Virus record (IMG/VR): IMGVR_UViG_3300025120_000756
Location: 1 to 20,110 of that record
Source: a virus
Length of the DNA: 20,110 nt
Strand: one strand, 5' to 3'
Positions 11,462 to 19,988 of the stretch are shown here, one piece after another (within the stretch, counting starts at the first letter, position 1; each line of letters begins with the position of its first letter). Made by a program: the position numbers and the translations under genes. The notes beneath the pieces were generated by a model. The model made no database searches. It had not been told where the DNA came from and saw only the letters and a program-made list of their open reading frames with translations.

Positions 11462-11668
11462 GTGTCTAAGAGTTCTTACATAAAGTCAGTAGGTGTTAGC
11501 ACAGATACTTATGAGAAGATAGTTGAAATATCGAGGAAAGAACGCAGAAGTTTAAAAGAGCAAGTTGGCCTAATTATTGATGATGCTTACAAAAAACAAG
11601 GATTTGCATCAAGTCATCAACCGATAAGATCTGTCTCCGGTGGACTAAGCGCTGTTATAGAAGACTAA
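11462..11668 (+). CDS. Putative ribbon-helix-helix regulator (68 aa)
   Basis: The likely start is the GTG at 11462, eight bases after GGGAG; a longer in-frame ORF from 11375 lacks a site and reads through the opposite gene. The product starts with a basic segment and a predicted strand (SYIKSVGVSTDTYEKIVEIS), then two helices (KIVEISRKERRSLKEQVGLI, then IDDAYKKQ). This is the strand-helix-helix shape of Arc/CopG-type repressors: 'v.v...ty..i...a...r.slk.qv..ii..a'. The tail after residue 47 is polar and unrecognised. It would act as a dimer binding DNA. It is the only + strand gene between 3760 and the window end and ends in a 4-nt convergent overlap with the 1021-aa gene. Confidence 0.65.
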   Translation: MSKSSYIKSVGVSTDTYEKIVEISRKERRSLKEQVGLIIDDAYKKQGFASSHQPIRSVSGGLSAVIED

Positions 11669-14600
11669 AGTAACCCTGCACTTCCTAAACCGCCAAGCAA
11701 TGTGGAGGCAATATAAGGGTTTTTTCGTGCGCGATCTCTAAGTTCTTTATTAACATTAGAGCGAAGAATATCAATTACACCAACAGGAGCAGTCGGACCT
11801 TCTTTTGAGATAGTTTTAGGTATTGATATTTGAGGCATTTCAGGTTGTTGAACATTTGGAACACTTGTTCGGTTTCCTTGTTCCTGTCTAAACATAGCAC
11901 GAGGAAGTACGTTTTTTGCTACACGACTACTTTGCCCATAAGTAGAACCTATCCCACGAGCAATTCCACCAGCCCTACCAGCCATCTGTCCTACGTTTAT
12001 ACCTTCTTCCATTGCAGCTTGGTTCATTATATCCATTACGCCTTGAGCGCGACCTTCTGGGTTATTTATAGTAGCTCGCCTCATTGCTATGTAAGCCTTT
12101 ACAGATTCTGGCTTGTTAAAAATACTTACGATTGCTCTAAATTTAGCTAGTCTTCCTAGCACATTAAGCGGATGTGAAAATATTCGAGAAAACAATCCTG
12201 AAGCAGCAATAGAACCTTCTTTAGCTGCATCTCCACCAATAACAGCTAAATCATCTGCAAAATCTTTTAATGCTTTAAAAGTTTGTTGACCTTCTTCGTC
12301 CAAAATTTGTTTTAAAGAACCCGGTTTGTATTTGCTTAAAGTTTCTTGTAAAGACCTTGCTTTTGCAGCAGATGTAAATACATCTTCGTCAACTACACTT
12401 AGCATGTCTTGAAGAACAACATTCTTCATGTTTTGTTTCATTTGAGGGTTGTAGTCAAAAAACTTCATAATTTGACGCGTTTCGCTTTCAGTCAAATTAG
12501 GTTTTGTTAAAGCCTTAACAACGTCATCATAACTCGCAGATTTGTTTGGGTTGCTTAGGTCTTTAATAACACTTGTTTTCAGAGCCTCTGTTTGCTCCTT
12601 GTTTGCTTTAACAACATTTTCTAAGGAAACTATAAGATCGGAAGAACCTCCTGCATCAAACACTCTTTGCACATCGTTTGCATTTAAAGTATTTTTTATA
12701 CTTGTTTGCTCCATAACCTTTGCAAGTTTTTTAACTTCGCCCCACTCCTTGCCAAATAATTTAGGTCCAGTAGTTCCAAGTTTCATAATACTTTTTGCAA
12801 ATGCTTTACCGTTAAACGCTTCAGGATTTATTGGATCAAGTGCAGAATCCTTTATAGCCATACTAAAGAAACGGCCTCCAAGTTCGTCCAATAATTCGTT
12901 TGGGTTATCAACTGCACTTATTACAGCCTGAAGGCGTTCAGGAGAATCTGGTTTAATAACTTTAGAAAAAAAGCCATCTGATATTGCTTGCGGACCTGCA
13001 TCACCAAAGGCTTTTAAGTCTTGTATAGACCGTATAACACCAATGTTTGATAAATCTTCAAACCTACTAATGCCTTTTCTGTAATTATCATTAGCAGTTT
13101 TTCGTAAATCTGCGGCTTTTGCTAATATTTTTCTTGTGTTTTTAGGAAGTTCTAATCCTGTAGGAAGAACTAAGCGATTAATAATATCATCGCTGTCTAA
13201 CATATTATCAAGCAAACCTTTAAGACTATTTAGTTGTTTTGTTCCTTGAGTTCCAGCACCGAACATTAAACTGTCATTAACGTGCTTTCTAAGAGAAACA
13301 AGGTTTCTAAAACTAGCTCTTCCACCCGCATCTGTTAGTTCTTTTAACGAGTTATATGCAAGACCAACGGAACCTTCTAAGAGAGATGTCCCATGATCTT
13401 CAATCATGTCATTAAATTTACTCATAAGACCACTAGTGTTAAATAATTTTAACTTACCGCCTTCTTTGAGAACCTGAACACCGTCTATAGTTACTGGAAC
13501 TTGTATTTGCGCCAAAGCATCGTCTATAGCACCATAAGCACTCCGCGATACATCATCAAAAGCATTGAATGATTGAACTATATTGCCAAGAATTTTTGCG
13601 TTTAAATCTAAATTTTCATCTACAGAAGTATATAGCATTTTCATGCCAGTATCTATGGCGTTAAAAGTTTCTGAGTGAGCTTTTTTTATGTTTGAATTTA
13701 ATTTTGAAAATTTAGAAGGAGCGTACCACATTACGTCTTCAGCTAAACCCTCTACAGGATCACCTTTTATAGCATTAGTAAAGGTTTTCTTTTCTTCCAA
13801 AGCTACTGCTAGGTTGTTGTCCATTCTTGCTGTATTTTTTGTTGCGTTTTCTCCAAAAAGCTGAGTGTAAGCTAAAGGTTCTGGAGCATTAAGAGAACGC
13901 AAAGATTGAACATAACCTTTACCAACTAATCTTTCGCCTTGGTCTAATTGTTTTAAAGTCACTTCATCCATTGCGCTAAGAGAGCCGCCTGCACGACCAG
14001 CAAGTGATTTGCCAGCGCGTCCTAATCCACGCACCCCTGATGCTACTATAGCGCCAGCAACTTCACCACCAGCACCAATAACAGCTTCTATAGCTACATC
14101 TTTAGTCACATCACCAAGACTTTGAGTTTGTACTCCAAGCAATGTCTCAATGGCTTCCTCTAATGCTTGACCACCAGCCGCACCAGCGGCTGCGCCACCA
14201 ATCGAACCAATTCCAAAAGTTAAACCACCACCAAGAATAGCCCCACCAATAGAACCTATGGTTTCAGGTAAGATACCAGCGAAGTCAGAAAAATCACGCA
14301 TACTAAAACCTTCATCTTCGATAATGAGGTTTTTGCCAATTGGCTCTATGCCACGGGCTTTTTGTCCTGCTTCAGTTAAGGCAAGTCGTCCAGATGGATC
14401 ACGCACATATCCATCTTCTCCAACAGTCTTTTTTAAGATTGCTTCACGATCACCTTCAGTTTCACCAAAGGACATTAAAGCGCGAAGTTTACCGTCTGCA
14501 CCTGATTCATAGTCAAACATATCACGGTCTTTGTTAGTTCTTTTATCAGCAACTTGTGTTAAACTTTCACCTGAATTTAAACCAGAAAAAGCTAAAGACG

Positions 14601-14730
14601 CCATTAGGTCTGACACTTCATTAGTTTCTTTATTTTGTTTAATTGCTTGTAGAGCCTCAAAGCTCTGTCTTTCATTTAACAAACCTGATTTTAAACCTTG
14701 AAGAAGATTATATTTTGTTCTGTCATCCAT
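11665..14730 (-). CDS. Large virion protein, probable DNA-ejection/internal protein (1021 aa)
   Basis: This very long, mostly helical protein has two glycine/alanine-rich hydrophobic stretches (about 157-187, with GSIGGAILGGGLTFGIGSIG, and about 213-235) that could insert into a membrane. The remainder is charged helices with repeated Asn/Leu/Lys patterns. The C-terminus is again Gly-rich and hydrophobic (IASTLLGGLGSAGLL). It has no lytic transglycosylase motif that I can see. Size, hydrophobic Gly-zipper-like segments and its place as the last of a rising size series (324, 622, 1021) resemble podoviral internal core/ejection proteins, such as T7 gp14-gp15-gp16. That role is an inference. Start ATG at 14730 overlaps the upstream stop by one base (TAATG). 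Confidence 0.6.
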   Translation of the reverse strand: MDDRTKYNLLQGLKSGLLNERQSFEALQAIKQNKETNEVSDLMASLAFSGLNSGESLTQVADKRTNKDRDMFDYESGADGKLRALMSFGETEGDREAILKKTVGEDGYVRDPSGRLALTEAGQKARGIEPIGKNLIIEDEGFSMRDFSDFAGILPETIGSIGGAILGGGLTFGIGSIGGAAAGAAGGQALEEAIETLLGVQTQSLGDVTKDVAIEAVIGAGGEVAGAIVASGVRGLGRAGKSLAGRAGGSLSAMDEVTLKQLDQGERLVGKGYVQSLRSLNAPEPLAYTQLFGENATKNTARMDNNLAVALEEKKTFTNAIKGDPVEGLAEDVMWYAPSKFSKLNSNIKKAHSETFNAIDTGMKMLYTSVDENLDLNAKILGNIVQSFNAFDDVSRSAYGAIDDALAQIQVPVTIDGVQVLKEGGKLKLFNTSGLMSKFNDMIEDHGTSLLEGSVGLAYNSLKELTDAGGRASFRNLVSLRKHVNDSLMFGAGTQGTKQLNSLKGLLDNMLDSDDIINRLVLPTGLELPKNTRKILAKAADLRKTANDNYRKGISRFEDLSNIGVIRSIQDLKAFGDAGPQAISDGFFSKVIKPDSPERLQAVISAVDNPNELLDELGGRFFSMAIKDSALDPINPEAFNGKAFAKSIMKLGTTGPKLFGKEWGEVKKLAKVMEQTSIKNTLNANDVQRVFDAGGSSDLIVSLENVVKANKEQTEALKTSVIKDLSNPNKSASYDDVVKALTKPNLTESETRQIMKFFDYNPQMKQNMKNVVLQDMLSVVDEDVFTSAAKARSLQETLSKYKPGSLKQILDEEGQQTFKALKDFADDLAVIGGDAAKEGSIAASGLFSRIFSHPLNVLGRLAKFRAIVSIFNKPESVKAYIAMRRATINNPEGRAQGVMDIMNQAAMEEGINVGQMAGRAGGIARGIGSTYGQSSRVAKNVLPRAMFRQEQGNRTSVPNVQQPEMPQISIPKTISKEGPTAPVGVIDILRSNVNKELRDRARKNPYIASTLLGGLGSAGLL

Positions 14731-16598
14731 TATTTAACGACTCCAAGTGTTTTTAAGTCAGCGTTCATAGACTTTCTTTCAGCGTCTGTAAGCTCACCAT
14801 CTCCAAAATAACTAGAAATTTGTTTTCCTGAAACTTGATCAAGATTTGTTAATCCTTCAAGGATTTTATTTTCCTCTCCCGTAACAACATCATTGTATAG
14901 TTTTGCAATTTTGAATTCTATTAAGTCTGGATTTGAAAATAATGTTTTATCCCCAACAATTGATTTTACAAGTTGACGCTCAAAGTCAGATGTATTTTTG
15001 CCGCCTTCACCTAATATATTACTTGCTTGTTTTGCTTGTAATTCTGTCAAAATAGCTTTCATTTTTTCGTTTGGATTAGCACCTTCTGAAACATTAACTC
15101 CAAATGCACTTGCCGCACTGTCTACAGTGTCTAGTAAGGTGCTAAATACGTTTACAGCACCCTCATCTGACATTGTTTGAAGGTTTATAAATTTTTCTTT
15201 ATTTGTTTGATTTGTTTTAAATCTTTTTTGAAGCGCCCTGTACGCAGAATCAATTTGAGGATCACTAGCCCCAACAACTTGTCCCCTTTTAGCTTTATTT
15301 GGAAGGCCGTAAAAAACATCAATCTTGTACATAGGATCATCATCCTCAGTTATAAGAGACATTGGCCTTGGGGTTGTGTCGAAATATTCTTTAGCCTCTG
15401 GTGTTTTCATAGCCTCTGATATAACAGAACTCCAAACTGATCCGGGTAGTGCTTCAAACTGATTAGAAAAATCAGGATTTTTCATAAGTTTGTCTAATTC
15501 ATATTTACTTAAAGATTGTCTTTTACCTTTTCCTTCTGCTAAATTAGCCAGTAAACCTTTATAATTATCTGATTTTGGAACAATAAAATAATCAGTACGT
15601 TCCATAGCTTTTTCTTTAGCCGCTTGTGATTTAGCCTGATCAGCAGACCTCATCTCCAAGGCAAACTTGCCAGCCGCTATCGCATCATTTCTGGCTTGTG
15701 TTTTGGCTTTCTCTAACGCAGGCATGGCGGCTTCTCCTGCTTTTCCAAACTCGCTAAATAGACGGCCTACATTAAAACCTTTACCTGCTCTATTTTGCAT
15801 CATAGCAAGTCCAAGAGACATTAAAGCCGAACTTTTGTCTACTTTACCGCTTATATCTATACCGGTAGCTTCAGCAAACTCTCGTTTGTATTCTGCTAAG
15901 TCCTTAGTTCTTTTTTCGGGGCCAACACCTCTAGCATTTGTAATATAGTCTTCCATAGATTGCTCAAAAAGTTTTTCTAAAGGTGTGTTTTTTGATGCAT
16001 TAGAAGCAGCTTCTTCTAACGCCTTACCTCCTACTTCTGGTTTTCCTTGAGCTTCAGCTATCTTTTCTTCTTGCTTTCTAAACTCATTTGCTCTTTTTTC
16101 TCTTTCATTTTCTGCCACCCCAAGTTGAGCTAATGCTTCATCACTAGCGCCCATTAACCCCATTGTTGATTTTGTTGGTGGCTTTTCTCCAGGCTTTAAA
16201 TTTTTTAATATTTCTGCATTTGCCTCATCAAAAATATCAGTATCAAAAGGAACAAAATCATCTGGTGTTTTACCGATTAATTTTCCGTCTTTATCAAATT
16301 TAGCGCCTGTTAAATCAGGTTTAAATCCACCCGCATCGGCAACTTTTTTAGTGGCTTCTTGTACATTTTTAGGAACAACGTAAGGTGAAAAAGCTTTATT
16401 TTTTACGGGCATATTCGCCCCGCTCAAACCACCATACATCTGAAGTCTACGAATATTATCCGTTAAAGTTTTAGGATTATCAGGTATAGTAGCTAAAGCC
16501 ATTTGTTTTCTTGTAACAGGCTTATTGTCAAAAAAATTTCTACCTAGTCCATAACTATATAACTGGTTTTCATAATCAGTTAGAGGTTTTTTTGCCAT
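14730..16598 (-). CDS. Virion-associated protein, helical (622 aa)
   Basis: The protein starts MAKKPLTDYENQLYSYGLGR and has a Lys/Glu/Ala-rich helical centre (about 150-340, with KQEEKIAEAQGKPEVGGKAL and AKTQARNDAIAAGKFALEMR) suited to coiled-coil formation. A segment 'DYITNARG...DLAEYKREFAEATG' is followed by 'ALMSLGLAMMQNRAGKGFNV' (about 260-280), phrasing I associate with structural proteins of marine podo-like phages. No enzyme motif is visible. It is co-directional and overlapping with the 1021-aa gene and follows the 324-aa gene after 17 bases. Residues about 227-236 are identical to the active-site loop of the SNase-like protein. Probable internal or tail-associated virion component. 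Confidence 0.6.
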   Translation of the reverse strand: MAKKPLTDYENQLYSYGLGRNFFDNKPVTRKQMALATIPDNPKTLTDNIRRLQMYGGLSGANMPVKNKAFSPYVVPKNVQEATKKVADAGGFKPDLTGAKFDKDGKLIGKTPDDFVPFDTDIFDEANAEILKNLKPGEKPPTKSTMGLMGASDEALAQLGVAENEREKRANEFRKQEEKIAEAQGKPEVGGKALEEAASNASKNTPLEKLFEQSMEDYITNARGVGPEKRTKDLAEYKREFAEATGIDISGKVDKSSALMSLGLAMMQNRAGKGFNVGRLFSEFGKAGEAAMPALEKAKTQARNDAIAAGKFALEMRSADQAKSQAAKEKAMERTDYFIVPKSDNYKGLLANLAEGKGKRQSLSKYELDKLMKNPDFSNQFEALPGSVWSSVISEAMKTPEAKEYFDTTPRPMSLITEDDDPMYKIDVFYGLPNKAKRGQVVGASDPQIDSAYRALQKRFKTNQTNKEKFINLQTMSDEGAVNVFSTLLDTVDSAASAFGVNVSEGANPNEKMKAILTELQAKQASNILGEGGKNTSDFERQLVKSIVGDKTLFSNPDLIEFKIAKLYNDVVTGEENKILEGLTNLDQVSGKQISSYFGDGELTDAERKSMNADLKTLGVVK

Positions 16599-16615
16599 AA
16601 TTGTTCGCCTTATTT

Positions 16616-17590
16616 CTAAGCCCTGTTAATGCCCTGAAGGGTGGTGTATGCTCCAAGTCCAGCCATTGCCGGATTAGTTTGATAAGTAGGTTGCTGTATT
16701 GTGCTATAAAGACCCGCAGAAGGTGTTCCAGATAGCGCACCATATGCATAGTTATATGGCAATAGAGCTTGCTCAGTTAGTCTTTGACCTTCTTGTCTGC
16801 CTGTATCAATTACCTGTTGACGGTAATTTCTTTCAGCCTCTCCTGTGCCTTGCATATACGCTAAATCCGCAGGTGCCATAGCGCCGTACACACGACCAGT
16901 ATCAGCCGCTTGAGTCCCAATAGATCCATAAGATTGACCTATACCACCAACAAGTCTACCGGCCTCTTGTGAGGCTTTTTGAGCCTGTGCATAGTTTTTC
17001 ATTCTTAGATCAGCAGTGGCTTTACGCTTTGCGTCTGCAATATTACGTTCTATTTCTGCTGTTTGTATGCCCTGTCGAGATCCACCAAATGCTCCTGCTT
17101 GTATAGCTTTATCAGCAGCGCGATTCATGGCAACTTGACCTTGGCGGTCAATATCCTTTTCTACTTCATCTATAACTGCTGTTTGATATGGGTTCATATA
17201 GCTTTGAACAGATGTTGGATCTGTAAGAATTGTTTTTGCATCTGCTAAAGAACCCAAACCTTCTGTTAAGCCCGTTTGCGCTTGATTGAAGTATGGATCT
17301 GTGCGCTGCATAAAATCTGGTATTTTATCTCCATCTGCATCTTCCTGAAGATATTGTGAACCAAAAGTCTCAAGTCCAAATCCTGTAATCTGACCTGTTG
17401 TTGGATCTCTGCCGTACTGACCTGCCATTTCATAAGGTGAAATTTTAAAATAATCTGGGTCTTGAATAAGACCACCAGAAAATTCTTTAGTTCCCTCATC
17501 ATATGAGCCGAATATTGCATCTAAGAGTGCTTTTTCCCGTAATTCTAAATACTCTGGGCGGCGGTTTATTGTTGTCATTGGATCAGACAT
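16616..17590 (-). CDS. Virion protein of the YMNPY / AGAFGGSR type (324 aa)
   Basis: The hallmark is SYMNPYQTAVIDEV (about 130-143), then QAGAFGGSRQG (about 164-174), a combination I recognise in structural proteins of marine phages. Between residues 84 and 92 is DADGDKIPD, which fits a calcium-binding D-x-D-G-D-x-I-P-D loop like those in thrombospondin type 3 and dockerin/EF-hand proteins. The second half is helical and Gln/Ala-rich (KATADLRMKNYAQAQKASQE), and the C-terminus is Pro/Tyr-rich (YQTNPAMAGLGAYTTLQG). Start ATG at 17590 with GGAGCG six bases upstream. Probable tail or ejection protein; exact role unknown. Confidence 0.65.
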   Translation of the reverse strand: MSDPMTTINRRPEYLELREKALLDAIFGSYDEGTKEFSGGLIQDPDYFKISPYEMAGQYGRDPTTGQITGFGLETFGSQYLQEDADGDKIPDFMQRTDPYFNQAQTGLTEGLGSLADAKTILTDPTSVQSYMNPYQTAVIDEVEKDIDRQGQVAMNRAADKAIQAGAFGGSRQGIQTAEIERNIADAKRKATADLRMKNYAQAQKASQEAGRLVGGIGQSYGSIGTQAADTGRVYGAMAPADLAYMQGTGEAERNYRQQVIDTGRQEGQRLTEQALLPYNYAYGALSGTPSAGLYSTIQQPTYQTNPAMAGLGAYTTLQGINRA

Positions 17591-17592
17591 AT

Positions 17593-18357
17593 TTACGCTC
17601 CTTGTGATGCAAGTTTATTTTGCATGGCATATGCTCTCTCAATACCCTTATTGAGATCTCCACCACCTAAACCTTTAACCGCATCTTTTTTTAATACAAA
17701 CTCCCCTGCCATAAGCATAGCAGGCACATCATCTTTTTGACCAGATCCTTCAGATGGCATGATGCCACCGTTTCTTCGAGGGAAATATTGTCCGTCAACG
17801 CTACCACCAGCAGCTAGTCGTTTTGGTATATTTATGTTTACCGAACCTTCCACACCACCAAAGGGTCTCCTTGCTGGATCTTCATCATCAGAACTAAACT
17901 GATCTGCTAACAAACTAGCAAGCATAGCGGCTCCTGCTTCACCAGGCACAGAGTTTAATAAATTAAAAATGCCTCCTTTTGGATCAAGAAATCCAGCATT
18001 CGCCAAACCAGAAGCAATGCCCAAAGTACCTTTTGCAGGCTCTATGCTTGCAATACCTTGTTGAGCTATACTTCCTGGTGATTTTTGTTGATTTACAGCC
18101 TGAGATATTGCGTTTTCTACTTGTTTATTAGCAGCGGCGGCTTGTAAACCAGACATTTCTTCACCTTTTCCTCCAAAAAGACCTGGCGTTCCTAATCCTC
18201 CTCCAAGAAGAGTGCCCAAACCAGCATACTTTACGGCATCTTTTGTATCGGCCCCAAGAGCTTTACTAAGGAGAAAATTAGTGGCTAAACTTGCAATTGG
18301 GTTGCCACCACCGCCTAGTAATGTAGCTCCCATTTTAATTATATCTGATAAAGCCAT
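17593..18357 (-). CDS. Glycine-rich virion protein with DDVPAMLMAGEFV motif (254 aa)
   Basis: The N-terminal part is Gly/Ala/Leu-rich and hydrophobic (IKMGATLLGGGGNPIASLAT, GLGTLLGGGLGTPGLFGG), suggesting membrane contact or packing inside the particle. Near the C-terminus is GSGQKDDVPAMLMAGEFVLK (about 203-222), then 'KDAVKGLGGGDLNKGIERAY'. This corresponds to the 'GPGTGTSDSIPAMLS.GEFV..AKAV.G.G.GD..kG...mY' tail known from phage tail-related proteins. The ATG at 18357 has GGAG at a spacing of about eight bases. It precedes the 324-aa gene with two bases between them. Tail or ejection component by context; function not established. Confidence 0.62.
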   Translation of the reverse strand: MALSDIIKMGATLLGGGGNPIASLATNFLLSKALGADTKDAVKYAGLGTLLGGGLGTPGLFGGKGEEMSGLQAAAANKQVENAISQAVNQQKSPGSIAQQGIASIEPAKGTLGIASGLANAGFLDPKGGIFNLLNSVPGEAGAAMLASLLADQFSSDDEDPARRPFGGVEGSVNINIPKRLAAGGSVDGQYFPRRNGGIMPSEGSGQKDDVPAMLMAGEFVLKKDAVKGLGGGDLNKGIERAYAMQNKLASQGA

Positions 18358-18399
18358 TTATCTCTCCAACAAAATATATCTTATTTTAGCACCAATGTA

Positions 18400-19017
18400 C
18401 TAAGATATCCACTCGTAAATCTTTTTTGTTTCTTTTACACGATGATCTAACCCAGTGTAACCACCGTTTATACGTTTAGTTAGCCTTTTAATAGTGTCAT
18501 CATTAACACCTTCGTCACATATTTTCCATAGATTGTTCTTCTTGAAAAACCACAAAGCAGTATCCATTGCGTAATCTTCTTCCAACAACTGCGGGTTTTC
18601 TAAAACCTCTGGTACACGCATATCTGATGCAAAAGATCTGACGTTGTTAAAGCCGGTTAATTGCAAAAATCCTCGACCGATATAGGCGCTGGATTTTTCT
18701 TTCGTATCGTTTCCCATTCTGCCAAAATACACGTTCTCAGCCAGTGCTTTTGGGTTTCTGGCAAAAGGCTCCGCGCTTTCTTCTGTAGGAAAACGGCTAG
18801 GCCAAACCTTCATCATAGCATCTACAGAATAGTTTAAGTTCTCTCTTGTGTATTTAAATGTTCCGCTTTCATGCACAACTTGGCCTAGTAAGTGTGCCCC
18901 TCTTTCTGGAGACAACTCATGGTGAGCCACTATAGCTTTGGCTGTGTTGGGGCCAAACGCTCCGTCTGGAGTTACACCACACTTTTCCTGCAACATCTTT
19001 AATGCTTCAAACGCCAT
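18400..19017 (-). CDS. Endolysin, GH19 chitinase-like lysozyme (205 aa)
   Basis: This enzyme should cleave peptidoglycan at the end of infection. Residues about 5-30 (ALKMLQEKCGVTPDGAFGPN, then TAKAI) look like a short peptidoglycan-binding domain (LQ...G...DG.FG..T). The catalytic domain follows with HESGTFKYTRENLNYS (about 49-64; candidate acids Glu 50 and Glu 59), GRGFLQLTG (about 114-122) and INGG (about 183-186), all hallmarks of GH19/family-19 chitinase-like phage lysozymes. I chose ATG 19017 because AAGGA lies nine bases upstream; the ATG at 19026 is too close and the 225-aa version has no site. It overlaps the nuclease gene by 11 nt. No signal peptide is seen, so it would need a holin. 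Confidence 0.88.
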   Translation of the reverse strand: MAFEALKMLQEKCGVTPDGAFGPNTAKAIVAHHELSPERGAHLLGQVVHESGTFKYTRENLNYSVDAMMKVWPSRFPTEESAEPFARNPKALAENVYFGRMGNDTKEKSSAYIGRGFLQLTGFNNVRSFASDMRVPEVLENPQLLEEDYAMDTALWFFKKNNLWKICDEGVNDDTIKRLTKRINGGYTGLDHRVKETKKIYEWIS

Positions 19018-19411
19018 CAGATTCATTCCTTTTTGCCATAAGATCTTCAAGGTTCTTTTCTTTAGTGCCACCGTCATATGACCAAGCGTAACCTTTATCT
19101 ATCATGATTTGGTTGATAGACATTGTGTCTTTGTCTGATTTGTACAACCAACCAAGCATACGACCAAATTTACCGTCTTTTTCAGTCTTTACGGTAAGCT
19201 TTGTTGCTTCCAAAAGGTGCATTTCTAAAAACTCTGTAGCCTGATATCCCATCTTTTTCTCTGCTAAATCTTTAGTTCTTTTTTCTGGGGTATCTATACC
19301 AGCAAGCCTTACACGTTCTTTTTTGGTAAGATCGAAACCAAGATCTATGCTGATGTCTATTGTGTCACCGTCAACAACTCTGTCTACAGACTTAACAAAA
19401 TAAGTATACAT
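19007..19411 (-). CDS. Staphylococcal-nuclease-like protein (SNase fold, 134 aa)
   Basis: The protein fits the thermonuclease family: VDRVVDGDTIDISIDLG (about 9-25) with the metal-binding Asp pair, RVRLAGIDTPEKR (about 33-45) with Arg 35, Asp 40, Thr 41 and Glu 43, and a second arginine in DGKFGRMLGWLY (about Arg 84). These correspond to the calcium-binding and catalytic residues of Staphylococcus nuclease, so activity on DNA or RNA is expected. It has no signal peptide. It lies between the small membrane protein and the endolysin, overlapping both (TAATG upstream, 11 nt downstream), with AGGAGGT before its ATG at 19411. A role in host nucleic-acid degradation or DNA release at lysis is an inference. 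Confidence 0.88.
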   Translation of the reverse strand: MYTYFVKSVDRVVDGDTIDISIDLGFDLTKKERVRLAGIDTPEKRTKDLAEKKMGYQATEFLEMHLLEATKLTVKTEKDGKFGRMLGWLYKSDKDTMSINQIMIDKGYAWSYDGGTKEKNLEDLMAKRNESDGV

Positions 19412-19608
19412 TAAGACTTACCTCCTACATATCCACCAACAACACCAATGATACCTGTCAATGACATTTGCAACAAGCCTATGATATTTTCATCTAGCTC
19501 ACCACCATGCTCATTAGCCATTTTAAATTCATCGTAAATGATAAGCCCAAGTATGGACATAAGACCTACCGCCATAACCAAAACAACTATGTCTTTCATG
19601 TAACTCAT
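19411..19608 (-). CDS. Small two-helix membrane protein, holin-like (65 aa)
   Basis: Two hydrophobic segments are visible: about 7-25 (IVVLVMAVGLMSILGLIIYD) and about 42-62 (IIGLLQMSLTGIIGVVGGYV), separated by a charged loop (EFKMANEHGGELDEN). The C-terminus is short and carries one Lys. Size, topology and position just upstream of the nuclease and endolysin genes fit a class II-like holin. It is coupled to both neighbours by one-base TAATG overlaps. The family cannot be named from sequence; an antiholin is also possible since a second membrane protein lies next to it. Confidence 0.6.
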   Translation of the reverse strand: MSYMKDIVVLVMAVGLMSILGLIIYDEFKMANEHGGELDENIIGLLQMSLTGIIGVVGGYVGGKS

Positions 19609-19988
19609 TATTTCTTCCTAACGAATTGTTTGTACCCTTTCACACCAAAAGAGGCTGAAATTGCAATACCCAAGCTGTAAAAATACCAGTCCGGTGCCTT
19701 GTGAAGCTGTTCAAAGCCTCTGTCTACAATGCCTTCTGCGCCCGGTACGAAGGCTAAAATTAATGGAATACTTAAAACAATTACAAAAAATTCGTCCTTC
19801 CAGCTTGACCCGCTATTCTCAGCCATGACCCGCTCCCAATCGGCAACGCTAGTCTTTTCTGACAATAGAATCTTTGCTTTAGCTTCTGCTTCTGTAAGCT
19901 TTAACTTGGCTTCGGCAGCTTGCTTTGTGGTCTTGGCATCAATCCATGACCCTGCTAGATTTGCTATTGGTGTTAAAAACTGTAACAT
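19608..19988 (-). CDS. Holin-like or lysis-accessory membrane protein (126 aa)
   Basis: The N-terminal 60 residues are an amphipathic, Ala/Lys/Glu-rich helix (AEAKLKLTEAEAKAKILLSE) that looks like a coiled coil. SSWKDEFFVIVLSIPLILAF (about 61-80) begins the first membrane segment, followed by a periplasmic-type loop, a second segment near WYFYSLGIAISASFGVKGY (about 101-119) and a basic end (KQFVRKK). This recalls phage and gene-transfer-agent holins with a cytoplasmic coiled coil and 2-3 membrane segments. It starts the visible lysis group together with the 65-aa protein. Holin is the favoured role; an Rz-like spanin is less likely because there is no lipobox or N-terminal anchor. Confidence 0.6.
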   Translation of the reverse strand: MLQFLTPIANLAGSWIDAKTTKQAAEAKLKLTEAEAKAKILLSEKTSVADWERVMAENSGSSWKDEFFVIVLSIPLILAFVPGAEGIVDRGFEQLHKAPDWYFYSLGIAISASFGVKGYKQFVRKK

